A stretch of 54,516 bases of DNA from Streptomyces poriferorum (GCF_019399235.1 NZ_JAELVH010000013.1:1-54516), one strand, 5' to 3'. Counted from the stretch's first letter, positions 1 to 8,270 are shown. Numbers and translations: made by a program. Notes: generated from the letters alone by a model not told the origin.

Positions 1-1
1 C

Positions 2-658
2 GACGGCGACGAGCCCACGCACGACCAGATGGAGGGCCCGTACTTCAAGCCCAACTCCCCGCTGCGCACCAGCCTGGTGACCGCCGGCACTCCCGGAGTT
101 CCGCTGACGGTCAGCGGATACGTCTTCGGCCGTGAGTGCCGGCCCGTGCCCGGCGTGCTGCTGGACTTCTGGCAGGCAGACACCAACGGTGCGTACGACA
201 TGAGCGGATACGCCTTCCGCGGCCACCAGTTCACCGACCGGTCCGGCGCGTTCACGCTCACGACGATCGTGGCGGGGCTGTATCCCGGCCGCGCCCGGCA
301 CATCCATGTGAAGGCCCAGGCGCCCGGTTCGGGCATCCTCACGACCCAGCTGTACTTCCCGGGCGAACCGCGCAACAGCACCGACGCCCTGTACGACCCG
401 GCGCTCCTGATGAACGTCCGGTCCGTGGGGTCCGGCAGGCAGGGGACCTTCGACTTCGTCCTCGACGTCGCCCAGGACCCGATCGATCCGCCGACCGATC
501 CGCCGACCGATCCGGGCGGACGGTGGCGGGCCGGAACGCTCTACAACGCGGGCGACCGCGTCACGTACGGCGGGGTCACCTACCGCTGTCTGCAGGCTCA
601 CACCGCCCTGACCGGCTGGGAGCCGTCGAACGTCCCCGCGCTGTGGGAGCGCGGGTAG
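2..658 (+). CDS. Secreted intradiol (aromatic ring-cleaving) dioxygenase with C-terminal carbohydrate-binding module, 5' partial
   Basis: The reading frame is open to the left edge, so the start and any signal peptide lie outside the window. The visible part opens with the EGPYFKPNSP motif of intradiol dioxygenases. Counting from the Met codon at 29, the four expected non-heme Fe(III) ligands are Tyr56 (NGAYD), Tyr85 (GLYPG), His91 and His93 (RHIHV). A PTDPPTDPP linker follows at about residues 150-162. The last 45 residues (WRAGTLYNAGDRVTYGG...) are a small CBM5/12-type module. Dioxygenase-CBM fusions of this kind are known as secreted enzymes of plant-biomass-degrading Streptomyces, where they cleave catechols derived from lignin. 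The gene converges on the polymerase gene across a strong terminator. Only the exact substrate is unknown. Confidence 0.9.
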   Translation, partial: DGDEPTHDQMEGPYFKPNSPLRTSLVTAGTPGVPLTVSGYVFGRECRPVPGVLLDFWQADTNGAYDMSGYAFRGHQFTDRSGAFTLTTIVAGLYPGRARHIHVKAQAPGSGILTTQLYFPGEPRNSTDALYDPALLMNVRSVGSGRQGTFDFVLDVAQDPIDPPTDPPTDPGGRWRAGTLYNAGDRVTYGGVTYRCLQAHTALTGWEPSNVPALWERG

Positions 659-731
659 ACGGGCAGACCGGCGGGGTAACACCGCCGCGCGCGCACGCCC
701 CGGGCCTCTTCCCGGGGTGTGCGGCGCGCCG

Positions 732-761
732 GGCCCGGGCCGGAGCCTTCCGGCCCGGGCC
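732..761. terminator. Bidirectional terminator hairpin
   Basis: A perfect 13-bp stem (732-744 with 749-761) with a 4-nt loop lies between the convergent dioxygenase and polymerase genes. There is no T-tract, which is usual for Streptomyces terminators. Confidence 0.75.
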
Positions 762-803
762 GCTTCCCTTTCACGCGCGAACCCCGCTGCGGGCCGGTCC
801 GGT

Positions 804-2513
804 TCACTTCGCGTCCGAATACCGTTCCACCACCGCCGTGGTGAACGGGAAGCGGACCGGCGTGTCACCGAAGGCGGTCCGCCCGGCCAGTTCACCTGCC
901 GCCCGGATCGCCTCCACCACGGTCCCGGCCTCCTCCAGGGGGCAGTGCACGATCACCTCGTCGTGCTGGAAGAAGACCAGCTCCGCCCGGAGCCCGGCCG
1001 CCGCGATCGACTGACGCAGCGCGGCCAGGAGCAGCAGTGCCCAGTCGGCCGCACTGCCCTGCACCACGAAGTTGCGGGTGAAGCGGCCCCGCGCACGGGC
1101 GTTGGAGGAGGCGTAACCCGGAGTGAATCCGCCGTCCGCCGCCTCAGGTCCGTCCGGCGGCGGTTCGTCGCTCTCCTGCGGGATGCCGGCCTCTCCGTCG
1201 TCCCCGCTGCCCGCGGCGGGCGGGCTGGTCCGGCCCAGCCAGGTTCGTACGAGACGGCCCTCCTCGCCCGCCTTCGCCGCGTCGTCCACATAGGCGACCG
1301 CGTGCGGGAACCTCCGGCGCAGGGCGGCCAGGTTCTTCAGCCCGTCCCCGGACGTCTGGCCGTAGACCGCGCCGAGCAGCGCGATCTTGGCGTGGTCGCG
1401 GTCGCCGTGGAAGGCACGGTCGGACAGGGCGGTGTACAGGTCGCCGTCATGGCCGGCCACCTCCATCAGGCCCCGGTCGCGGGAGATCGCGGCCAGCACC
1501 CTCGGCTCCATCTGGTCGGCGTCCGCGACGACGAGGCGCCAGCCCTCGTCGGCGACCACGGCCCGCCGGATCACCTTCGGGATCTGCAGCGCCCCGCCGC
1601 CGTTGGTCGTCCAGCGGCCGCTGACCGTGCCGCCGGGCTGGTACTCGGGGCGGAAGCGGCCGTCGCGGACCCAGTCCTGGAGCCAGCTCCAGCCGTGTGC
1701 CGTCCAGATCCGGTACAGCTTCTTGTACTGGACGAGCGGACGCACCGCCGGATGGTCCAGCTCCTCCAGCTCCCAGCGGCGGGTCGACCGCACCTTGATG
1801 CCCGCCTGGGCGAAGGCCTTCACCACATCGGCGGGAAGGTCCGGGCGGACCCTGCGGCCGAACGCGGCGGACACCTCGTCCGCGAGCTCGGCCAGCTTCC
1901 GGGGCTCGCCGCCGCCCGCGTACCGCTCGCCCAGGAGCTCGTGCAGCACCTCGCGGTGGACGTCGGCCCGCCAGGGCAGGCCCGAGCGGTTCATCTCGGC
2001 GGCGACCAGCATGCCGGCGGACTCGGCGGCCGTCAGCAGACTCATCCGGCCCGGCCGGTCCGTGGCGTCGTGCCGGGCGAGTTGGTCCGCGTACACCTGG
2101 AGCAGGGCGTCGAAGGGCAGTTCGGTCCCCGACTGGGGCTCGAACAGGGAGGACTGGGAGCCCGGTACGGCGGAGCGCGGCGGCGGATCGGGCGGCACCG
2201 GGCCGCGCAGCAGACGGGCGTGGGCGGCTGCGGCGGAGCGGGGCTCGCCGAGCCGTCCCTCGTGCCCCAGCAGGAGGGATTCGGCGACCTCGATGTCGTA
2301 ACAGCGCGCGACCGGGACCCCGGCGGCCAGCAGCCGTGGGTAGACCTCGGCCGACGAACGCCACACCCAGCGGGTGACACCGGGCCGCGAGCGGACGGCT
2401 TCGGCGAGGTCCGGTTCGGTGACGGCCGGGGCGGTGGGACGGCCGGTGCGGTCCAGCGGGGCGAGGCGCGCGCCACCGCTCTCCGTGACGGCCACTGCCC
2501 AGCGTTCGGTCAT
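804..2513 (-). CDS. Pol I (family A) DNA polymerase, annotated in this family as bifunctional 3'-5' exonuclease/DNA polymerase
   Basis: This 569-aa protein lacks the 5'-nuclease domain of normal PolA. Motif A is DADQMEPRVLA, with catalytic Asp331. Motif B has Arg372, Lys376, Leu380 and Tyr384 in DRDHAKIALLGAVYG. Motif C is HDE at 517-519. Canonical Pol I has Phe, not Leu, four residues after the motif B Lys (Phe762 in E. coli). The N-terminal 130 residues sit where the 3'-5' exonuclease belongs. I see only a motif-II-like stretch (YDIEVAESLLLG) and no clear DxE motif I, so proofreading is doubtful. An acidic, Pro-rich insertion lies at about 428-468. The ATG at 2513 is chosen because a CAGACT -10-like hexamer ends 7 nt upstream, suggesting a leaderless mRNA. 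It is an accessory polymerase in streptomycetes, probably for repair. Confidence 0.88.
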   Translation of the reverse strand: MTERWAVAVTESGGARLAPLDRTGRPTAPAVTEPDLAEAVRSRPGVTRWVWRSSAEVYPRLLAAGVPVARCYDIEVAESLLLGHEGRLGEPRSAAAAHARLLRGPVPPDPPPRSAVPGSQSSLFEPQSGTELPFDALLQVYADQLARHDATDRPGRMSLLTAAESAGMLVAAEMNRSGLPWRADVHREVLHELLGERYAGGGEPRKLAELADEVSAAFGRRVRPDLPADVVKAFAQAGIKVRSTRRWELEELDHPAVRPLVQYKKLYRIWTAHGWSWLQDWVRDGRFRPEYQPGGTVSGRWTTNGGGALQIPKVIRRAVVADEGWRLVVADADQMEPRVLAAISRDRGLMEVAGHDGDLYTALSDRAFHGDRDHAKIALLGAVYGQTSGDGLKNLAALRRRFPHAVAYVDDAAKAGEEGRLVRTWLGRTSPPAAGSGDDGEAGIPQESDEPPPDGPEAADGGFTPGYASSNARARGRFTRNFVVQGSAADWALLLLAALRQSIAAAGLRAELVFFQHDEVIVHCPLEEAGTVVEAIRAAGELAGRTAFGDTPVRFPFTTAVVERYSDAK

Positions 2514-2659
2514 GGATTCGAGTCTGGCACCCGGCACTGACAGCGAGGCGGAGCGCGCGCGGGCGGGGACGCTGGAAGGATGGGCCGGGCCCGGGCAGGA
2601 AGGATTTTTCGGGACACGTCCCGGTCCGGATCCGTTGCGACGAGGAGGCAGACGACACG

Positions 2660-3571
2660 ATGGAAGCGATCGTTTTCGAGGAGTTCGGCGGACCCGAGGT
2701 ACTGCACCCCGCCCGGGTCGAGGACCCGCATCCCGGTCCCGGGCAGGTGCGGGTGAAGGTCCGGGCCGCCGCGGTCAACCCGATGGACTACAAGATCCGG
2801 CGCGGCTGGATGGAGGACGTGTTCCCGACCTCGCTCCCGGCGATTCCCGGCGTCGAGTTCGCCGGTGTGGTCGACGTGACCGGTGAAGGAGTCACCGACG
2901 TCGCGGTGGGCGACGAGGTGTTGGGCTGGAGCGCAACCGGTTCCTACGCCGAGTACGCCCTGGCCGACGCCGCTCTCGTCGCCCCCAAGCCCCCGGAGCT
3001 GAGCTGGCCGGACGCGGCCGCCCTGACCATCGCGACGAACACCGCCCAGCGCGTCCTGGACGAACTCGGCGTGGAGGCGGGGGAGACCCTGCTGCTGCAC
3101 GGGGCCGCCGGAGCCGTCGGATCGGCCGCGGTCCAGCTGGCGGCGGCCCGCGGCGCGACGGTGATCGGCACGGCGTCCACGGCCAACCACGACTACCTGC
3201 GGGTGCTCGGTGCTACCCCGGTGGAGTACGGGGACGGGCTGGTCGGCCGGGTGCGCGCACTCGCCCCCCAGGGGGTGGACGCGGTCTTCGACGCGGCGGG
3301 ACGCGGGGCGCTCCCGGACTCCATCGAGCTGCGCGGCGGCACCACGGACCGGATCGTCACCATCGCCGATCCGGAAGCGGGCACGTACGGCGTGGCCTTC
3401 TCCGGCGGTGGCTCGCGGTCCGGGAAACAGCTGGCCGAGCACGCCCGCCGCGCGGCCGCGGGCGAGCTGAGGGTGCCCGTCGCCGAGACGTTCCCGCTCG
3501 ACGAGGCGGTCAGGGCGCAGGAGCTGAGCGAGGCGGGGCACGTGCGCGGAAAGGTCGTGCTGCTGCCGTGA
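2660..3571 (+). CDS. NADP-dependent zinc-free alcohol dehydrogenase / quinone oxidoreductase family protein
   Basis: This 303-aa medium-chain reductase has a GroES-like N-terminal domain (residues 25-110) and a Rossmann domain with the nucleotide-binding motif HGAAGAVGSAAVQLA at about 147-161. It lacks the Cys ligands for zinc, which places it with the QOR/zeta-crystallin group that reduces quinones or enones with NADPH. The C-terminus (VRAQELSEAGHVRGKVVLLP) is typical of the family. The ATG follows a GAGGAGG ribosome site by about 11 nt. A 14-bp palindrome, CGGGACACGTCCCG, lies upstream at 2610-2623 and could be an operator. The gene appears monocistronic. The substrate cannot be deduced. 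Confidence 0.88.
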   Translation: MEAIVFEEFGGPEVLHPARVEDPHPGPGQVRVKVRAAAVNPMDYKIRRGWMEDVFPTSLPAIPGVEFAGVVDVTGEGVTDVAVGDEVLGWSATGSYAEYALADAALVAPKPPELSWPDAAALTIATNTAQRVLDELGVEAGETLLLHGAAGAVGSAAVQLAAARGATVIGTASTANHDYLRVLGATPVEYGDGLVGRVRALAPQGVDAVFDAAGRGALPDSIELRGGTTDRIVTIADPEAGTYGVAFSGGGSRSGKQLAEHARRAAAGELRVPVAETFPLDEAVRAQELSEAGHVRGKVVLLP

Positions 3572-3599
3572 GGAGGGCGGGCGCGGCGCTCGGAAAAAG

Positions 3600-3620
3600 T
3601 TGTCCACAGGGTGTGGATGA
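3600..3620. promoter_or_regulatory. DnaA-box-like inverted pair
   Basis: TTGTCCACA at 3600-3608 equals the streptomycete DnaA box consensus as I recall it. An inverted, imperfect copy (TGTGGATGA, 3612-3620) follows after 3 nt. The pair lies 35-55 bp upstream of the DUF2786 start, across the expected -35 region. See the similar palindrome at 48177-48197. Confidence 0.45.
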
Positions 3621-3642
3621 ATTCCGGTGAGTCCGCCATGCC

Positions 3643-3654
3643 TACCCTGACCTC
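3643..3654 (+). promoter_or_regulatory. -10 element of a leaderless promoter (TACCCT)
   Basis: TACCCT at 3643-3648 fits TAnnnT and ends 6 nt before the ATG at 3655. Transcription would start at the start codon, and no ribosome-binding site is present. Confidence 0.6.
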
Positions 3655-4830
3655 ATGGAACCGGTGATCGACCAGGCCTTCGCGGCAGCCCTGTACTCGG
3701 ACGACGACTCCGGCCTCGACACCGGCGCATCCCTCCTCGCCGCCGACCCGGCCTCCGACGCGGAGCTGCTGCGCCGGGGCGAGGAGTTCGTCCGGCGCGC
3801 CTGGGACCGCGGCTGGCTGCCCGCCGACCTCGTGCGCCTGGTCCGCCGCGAACTGGACGAGCACGCGGCCGGCCTGGCCGCCGGGCTGATCGGCTCGGAG
3901 GTCCGGCGCTACGAGGTGCTCCCGCCCCGCTGGCAGGCCCAGCTGGACGAGCTGCCCGCCCCGCCGCCGACGGGGCGGCCGGACCGCTTCTCGTACGCCT
4001 CCGCACTCCTGGCGCTCCACCGGCTGCTGCTCCGGCTGCCCGCGATCGAACCCGTCGGGCCGCCGCCCGGCGCGTTGCGCGACGCCCTGCACCTGCCGCC
4101 CGCGCACGACGAACCGCGCATGCTGACCCGGATCCGGGCGCTGCTGGCCAAGGCCGAGGCGACGGGCTTTCCCGAGGAGGCGGAGGCGCTCACCACCAAG
4201 GCGCAGGAGCTGATGGCCCGGCACAGCATCGACGAGGCCCTGCTGGCGGCCCGTACGCACAGCGGCAGTGCGCCCGGCGCCTGCCGGATCGGGCTGGACG
4301 CCCCGTACGAGACGGCCAAGGCGATCCTGCTCGACGCCGTCGCCTCGGCGAACCGCTGCCGGGCCGTGTGGAACAGCGACCTCGGCTTCTCGACGGTGGT
4401 CGGCTTCGAGCCGGACCTGGAGGCCGTGGAACTGCTCCACACCTCGCTGCTGGTGCAGGGCACGGCGGCGATGACCCGCGCCGAAGCGGGCCAGCGGGCC
4501 GGCGGCCGCAAACGGACCAAGACCTTCCGGCAGTCCTTCCTGATGGCCTACGCGCAGCGGCTGGGTGCCCGGCTGGCCGACGGCACCGCCCGCGCCACCG
4601 CCGAGGCCGCAGCCGAGGGCGCGGTCCCCGGCGCGTCGGCCCCCGGGGCCGGTCTGCTGCCGGTGCTGGCCGCCCGGGACGTGGCGGTCACCGGCGCCGC
4701 CGAGAAGATGTTCCCCGAGACGACGACCACCCGGGTCCGCGGCGCCACGGACCTGGACGGCTGGACCCACGGGACGGCCGCGGCGGACCGGGCCCGGATG
4801 GGCGGGAGTACCCCGGAGATCCCCGGCTGA
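3655..4830 (+). CDS. DUF2786 domain-containing protein
   Basis: This is a 391-aa soluble protein. Residues 155-200 carry the DUF2786 signature: RIRALLAKAEATGFPEEAEA, then TKAQELMARHSIDEALL. The flanking 150 N-terminal residues are helical and Leu/Arg/Glu rich. The C-terminal half has no motif I can name. DUF2786 is common in actinobacteria and phages and has no assigned biochemical role. The start is supported by the leaderless -10 element 6 nt upstream and by the absence of any ribosome site. A DnaA-box-like pair in the promoter might tie expression to the cell cycle or simply to HrdB. The next gene is in the same direction, 126 bp on, with its own leaderless promoter. Confidence 0.85.
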   Translation: MEPVIDQAFAAALYSDDDSGLDTGASLLAADPASDAELLRRGEEFVRRAWDRGWLPADLVRLVRRELDEHAAGLAAGLIGSEVRRYEVLPPRWQAQLDELPAPPPTGRPDRFSYASALLALHRLLLRLPAIEPVGPPPGALRDALHLPPAHDEPRMLTRIRALLAKAEATGFPEEAEALTTKAQELMARHSIDEALLAARTHSGSAPGACRIGLDAPYETAKAILLDAVASANRCRAVWNSDLGFSTVVGFEPDLEAVELLHTSLLVQGTAAMTRAEAGQRAGGRKRTKTFRQSFLMAYAQRLGARLADGTARATAEAAAEGAVPGASAPGAGLLPVLAARDVAVTGAAEKMFPETTTTRVRGATDLDGWTHGTAAADRARMGGSTPEIPG

Positions 4831-4944
4831 CGGCGGCCCCGGCGACCCGGCCGCCTCTCGGCGGTGCTGCCCCGGCGGCGCCTCCGGCCGGTCCGCGAGC
4901 CGGAAATCGGAACCCGGCAACTCGGGCATATCGGGAAATCCGGT

Positions 4945-4956
4945 TAGGCTCTGGGC
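4945..4956 (+). promoter_or_regulatory. -10 element of a leaderless promoter (TAGGCT)
   Basis: TAGGCT at 4945-4950 is an excellent streptomycete -10 hexamer and ends 6 nt before the ATG at 4957. No Shine-Dalgarno sequence is present. Confidence 0.65.
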
Positions 4957-7104
4957 ATGAGCTGGCTCCGGGCGCTGAGGGAGACCGCGCGCTCGGGGCT
5001 GACGATCGAGAGGACGCGTCTCGAACCGCTGATCGCCATCCGTGGCGCGGCCGGTCTCGCCCTGGTGATCGGGGTGAGCCTCGCGCTCTTCGGTCCCGTG
5101 GTCGCCGCCAGCTCCGCGTTCGGCGCCTACCAGGCGGCGATCGCCACCTTCCAGCGCAGCTGGAGGCCCCGGCCGGTACTCGCCCTGGTCTCCGGCTTCA
5201 GCCTCGGCGTGTCGACGTTCCTCGGCTATGTCACCGGCTCCCATCTCCCGCTCTTCCTGGTCCTGCTGGTGCTCTGGACCTTCCTGGCCGGGCTGGCCTG
5301 GGCGGCGGGACCGACGGGCGGCATCATCGCCGCGTCCAACGTCGCGATCATGCTGGTGACGGTCACGCTGCCCACTTCCGTCGCCGAGGCGGCCCTCCAC
5401 GCCCTGATGATCACCTTCGGCGGGGTGGTCCAGGCGGCGCTCATCGTGATGTTCCCGGTCCGCAGATGGGGCGCCCAGCGCGACGCCCTGGCCGACGCGC
5501 TGGCCGCCGAGGCCGACTACGCCCGCAGACTGCGCCACGACCCGGTCGCCCACTTTGACCCGGTCCCCCTGATGGAGGCACGCAGAGCCGCCGCCGTCAC
5601 CGCCCGCCAGGCCCGGCGCCGCCCCGCCGAACTGCACGGCTCACGCGGCGCCGCCGAGCGGATCAGGCCCGTCCTCGCCTCACTCGCGGACCCGGCGATG
5701 GGCGTCCCGTCCGAGGGCCCCGAACGCGACCGGGTCCGCGAGCTCCTCGCCGCCGCCGGCTCCCTGCTCGACGCGGCCGCGCGGGCCATCCGCCACGGCG
5801 ACCCGGTACGCCTGCCCGCCCCCGCCGTCGCCGCGCTGAAGACCCCCGACACCGGCGCGCTGCTCACCGGGCCCCCGCTCCGCGCCGCCGACCGGCTGGC
5901 CGCCCTGCTCTCCCACGTCATCGAGGCCGCCGAGGGCGACGGTACGAAGGAGGAACGGGCCGGGGCCGCGGAGGCCGCCGACGCTATCGAGGCCGGGCGG
6001 GGCGGCCGGCTTCCCGCCGAGCACCACCGGCGGCCCACCCTGCTGCGGCTGGTCCCGGTCGTGATCGCTTCGATGCGCCGCGAGCTGTACCGCGGCTCCC
6101 CGATCCTGCGGCACGCGATCCGGATCTCCGTCGTCGCCGCCGCCGGCTACCTGCTGGGTCTGGTGCTGCCGTACGGCCACGGCTACTGGGTGCCGATGGC
6201 TGCCGTCATGGTGATGCGGCCGGAGTTCTCCCGGACGTACGAACGGTCCGTGGCGCGCTTCGGCGGCACCGTCGTAGGGGTGTTCGTCGCCAGCGTGATC
6301 GTCCAGGCGTCCCACCCCCGCGCCGGGCTGTCCGCCGTGCTCGCCGTGGTCTGCGCCCTGCTGATGTACCTGCTGATGCGCACCGGCTACGCCGTCGGCC
6401 AGGCCTGCGTCGCCGCGTACGTGGTCTTCCTGCTCGGCATGGCGGGCGACGACCTCTCGCAGACCGTGCTCGAACGGGTCCTGCTGACCCTTCTCGGCGG
6501 TGTCCTGGCGATGATCTCGTACGCCGTCTACCCGGCATGGGAGACCCCGCGGCTGCGCGGCCGACTCGGCGACTGGCTGAAGGAGGACGGCCGGTACGCC
6601 GCCTCGGTCGTCGACCAGTACGCGGATCCGGCCGACCGCGGCCATGACGACGTCCGCCAGGCCCTGCTGGCCACCCGGAACGCCCGCGTCGCCTGGCAGG
6701 AGGCGGTGGCCACCGCCCAGCACGAACCGGTGCGCCACCGCGGCCTCTCGCACGCCGCGGCCGACGACACCCAGCACGCGCTGGCCCAGCTCGGCCGGGT
6801 CGCGATGCTGATGGAGGCGCACCTGCCGGAAGGCGGTGCCACTCCCGTACCGGCGGCCGCTCCGCTGGCCGACGCGCTGCGCCGGGCCACCGAACAGGGT
6901 GCCAAGGCGGTGCGGGAGCGGCGGGTGCCGGACTGGACGGCGGTGCGGGAGGCGCTGGCGCAGTGGGACGAGGAGGAGCGGCTGCGCGAAGGAGGGTCGG
7001 ACCCGGTCGTGCGGAACGGGGCCGACCTCCTGCTCAAAGCCCTGGAGGAGTTCTCCGAGGGCCTGGAGAGCGGCTCGTCGAGTTCCCGCGCCTCCCGCGA
7101 CTGA
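4957..7104 (+). CDS. FUSC-family integral membrane transporter
   Basis: This 715-aa protein has two membrane blocks. The N-terminal block (residues about 25-170) has around six hydrophobic helices. The second (about 380-525) contains VLPYGHGYWVPMAAVMVMRP, the hallmark of FUSC/aromatic-acid exporter-like proteins. A 200-residue cytoplasmic helical region lies between them, and a charged cytoplasmic tail follows. Such proteins are inferred to export aromatic acids, fusaric-acid-like toxins or lipids. The window gives no evidence for a substrate. Translation probably begins on a leaderless transcript. The gene converges on the lipoprotein gene, 28 bp away. Confidence 0.87.
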   Translation: MSWLRALRETARSGLTIERTRLEPLIAIRGAAGLALVIGVSLALFGPVVAASSAFGAYQAAIATFQRSWRPRPVLALVSGFSLGVSTFLGYVTGSHLPLFLVLLVLWTFLAGLAWAAGPTGGIIAASNVAIMLVTVTLPTSVAEAALHALMITFGGVVQAALIVMFPVRRWGAQRDALADALAAEADYARRLRHDPVAHFDPVPLMEARRAAAVTARQARRRPAELHGSRGAAERIRPVLASLADPAMGVPSEGPERDRVRELLAAAGSLLDAAARAIRHGDPVRLPAPAVAALKTPDTGALLTGPPLRAADRLAALLSHVIEAAEGDGTKEERAGAAEAADAIEAGRGGRLPAEHHRRPTLLRLVPVVIASMRRELYRGSPILRHAIRISVVAAAGYLLGLVLPYGHGYWVPMAAVMVMRPEFSRTYERSVARFGGTVVGVFVASVIVQASHPRAGLSAVLAVVCALLMYLLMRTGYAVGQACVAAYVVFLLGMAGDDLSQTVLERVLLTLLGGVLAMISYAVYPAWETPRLRGRLGDWLKEDGRYAASVVDQYADPADRGHDDVRQALLATRNARVAWQEAVATAQHEPVRHRGLSHAAADDTQHALAQLGRVAMLMEAHLPEGGATPVPAAAPLADALRRATEQGAKAVRERRVPDWTAVREALAQWDEEERLREGGSDPVVRNGADLLLKALEEFSEGLESGSSSSRASRD

Positions 7105-7132
7105 GTGAAGGCCGGGCCCCGGCGCCCGCGGG

Positions 7133-7624
7133 TCAGGGGGTCGGCAGGTCGGGCAGGCCTTCCAGCGAGTCGGCGTCGGTCTTGGCGAGCTTGTCCTTGG
7201 TGCCGCCGTCCCACGAGACGACGACGGTCCTGCCGTCGTTGGACTCGATGGCTCCCATGGTCCGGTCGGTGTTGCCGTCGGCGCACGTCAGCGCCAGCAT
7301 CGGCTTGCCCATGTCCTTGGCGGTCCCCGAGCAGACGTGGGAGTCGGCGACGACCACGGCCTTCCCGGATGCGACGGACAGCACCACGGCCTTGCCGTCC
7401 GTCTGCCCGGCCCAGGCGCCCTCCAGCGCCTTGAGGCCGCCGGTGGTGTCGTCGGTTCCGGCGGTGGCGTCGTCGCCGGCGCTGCCGGCGGGTGCGGGGG
7501 TGGCGGTGGAACCGGAGCTCTTGTCCGCGCCCTCCTTGTCGCTGTCGCTGCTGCACCCGGTCAGGGCGAGAGCGGTCAGAAGTCCGGTGGCGACGACGGC
7601 GCCGGTACGTACGCGTTTGTACAT
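7133..7624 (-). CDS. Small secreted lipoprotein of unknown function
   Basis: This 163-aa protein has a signal peptide with positively charged n-region (MYKRVRTG), hydrophobic core and lipobox LTGC at residues 21-24, so Cys24 should be diacylated after Lsp cleavage. A low-complexity Ser/Thr/Ala/Gly linker (about 25-65) precedes a small C-terminal domain that contains two Cys (SHVCSG and LTCADG), probably a disulfide. I recognise no catalytic motif. It is likely a cell-surface lipoprotein. The gene is transcribed away from the Scr1 triad, from the intergenic region 7625-7875. Confidence 0.82.
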   Translation of the reverse strand: MYKRVRTGAVVATGLLTALALTGCSSDSDKEGADKSSGSTATPAPAGSAGDDATAGTDDTTGGLKALEGAWAGQTDGKAVVLSVASGKAVVVADSHVCSGTAKDMGKPMLALTCADGNTDRTMGAIESNDGRTVVVSWDGGTKDKLAKTDADSLEGLPDLPTP

Positions 7625-7768
7625 GCTGAATTCCCCCTGGTAGACGAATGACCGTCCAAGCTACCAGCCGGTCACCATCGCGGCGGAGCGGTCAACTCCC
7701 GGAATCGGGAGCGGAACAGCTCTCTCGTTCGTCTTTCTTCTGCAGAGAGCTGTAACCGAGGGAACACC

Positions 7769-7802
7769 GCGCGTGCACGTGCATCTGCCCATGCATCCGC
7801 TC
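7769..7802 (+). promoter_or_regulatory. 34-bp iteron-like element, copy 1 (upstream of the DUF397 gene)
   Basis: This element is repeated, 32 of 34 bases identical, in inverted orientation at 8954-8987. It contains the palindrome TGCACGTGCA and 12-bp direct repeats: GTGCATCTGCCC (7779-7790), ATGCATCCGCTC (7791-7802) and a weaker ATGCACCAGAAA (7803-7814). A -10-like TATGAT follows at 7826-7831. The element lies 73 bp before the GTG of the DUF397 gene and is read in the direction of that gene. Confidence 0.6.
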
Positions 7803-7875
7803 ATGCACCAGAAATTGAACACAGCTATGATCCGAGACAGTTGACACTTGCACTTTGCAACTCGGGGAGCGTCCT

Positions 7876-8118
7876 GTGCACCACGTGTACAACGGCATGG
7901 CGGCCACAGAGCTTCGCGGAGTCGTCTGGCAGAAGAGCAGGCACAGCAACTCCCAGGGTTCCTGCGTGGAGTTCGCGAAGCTGCCCGACGGCGATGTGGC
8001 GATGCGCAATTCGCGCCACCCCGACGGGCCGGCGCTGGTCTATACGCCCGCGGAGATAGAGGCTCTGCTGCTCGGCGTGAAGGACGGCGAGTTCGACCAC
8101 CTCATAGCGGAGGTGTGA
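7876..8118 (+). CDS. DUF397 domain-containing small protein
   Basis: This is an 80-aa protein. The DUF397 core is VVWQKSRHSNSQGSCVEFAK, then an acidic mid-part and RHPDGPALVYTPAEIEALL. DUF397 proteins are partners of Scr1-family HTH regulators in streptomycete whiJ/abaA-type clusters, and current naming treats them as toxin-like or signal-transducing elements. The GTG at 7876 is chosen because GGGGAG at 7864-7869 sits 6 nt upstream. A TTG at 7855 in the same frame has no ribosome site. The cognate ATPase and HTH genes follow at 8322-10036. A copy of the shared 34-bp element lies in the promoter region. Confidence 0.88.
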   Translation: MHHVYNGMAATELRGVVWQKSRHSNSQGSCVEFAKLPDGDVAMRNSRHPDGPALVYTPAEIEALLLGVKDGEFDHLIAEV

Positions 8119-8270
8119 GCGCTTTCTGCGGAGCGGAGGCCTGAGTGCCCTCTGTGCCGCGGGCACCCGAGTTTCTGTTCGAGCGCCTTCTGCGCTGCGG
8201 ACGCCCGAGTGCTTCCTGTTCCGGTGCCCGCTGTGACGCGGACGCCCGAATGCCTTCTGCCGGCGCGTCA
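8117..8270. repeat. Degenerate 26-bp direct repeats
   Basis: Units begin at 8117 (overlapping the DUF397 stop codon), 8143 and 8181 and are each 26 bp. They share a GAGYGCYYTCTG core and end in GCGGRCGCCC or similar. Further degenerate fragments start near 8207 and 8248. The block fills most of the 203-bp gap between the DUF397 and ATPase genes. I see no plausible gene in it. Confidence 0.5.

Noticed and set aside
3193..5637. Very long open frames on the strand opposite to real genes (for example 3193-5637 minus, 9248-11578 minus, 717-2540 plus, 44272-47163 minus)
   Set aside because: They overlap well-recognised genes on the other strand, have odd composition (runs of Arg, Gly, Ala, Pro) and no family motif. 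Such frames are expected in very GC-rich DNA.
7841..7846. TTGACA as -35 of the DUF397 promoter
   Set aside because: A -10 element at the usual distance would fall in the ribosome site and the start codon region. The TATGAT at 7826-7831 is better placed.
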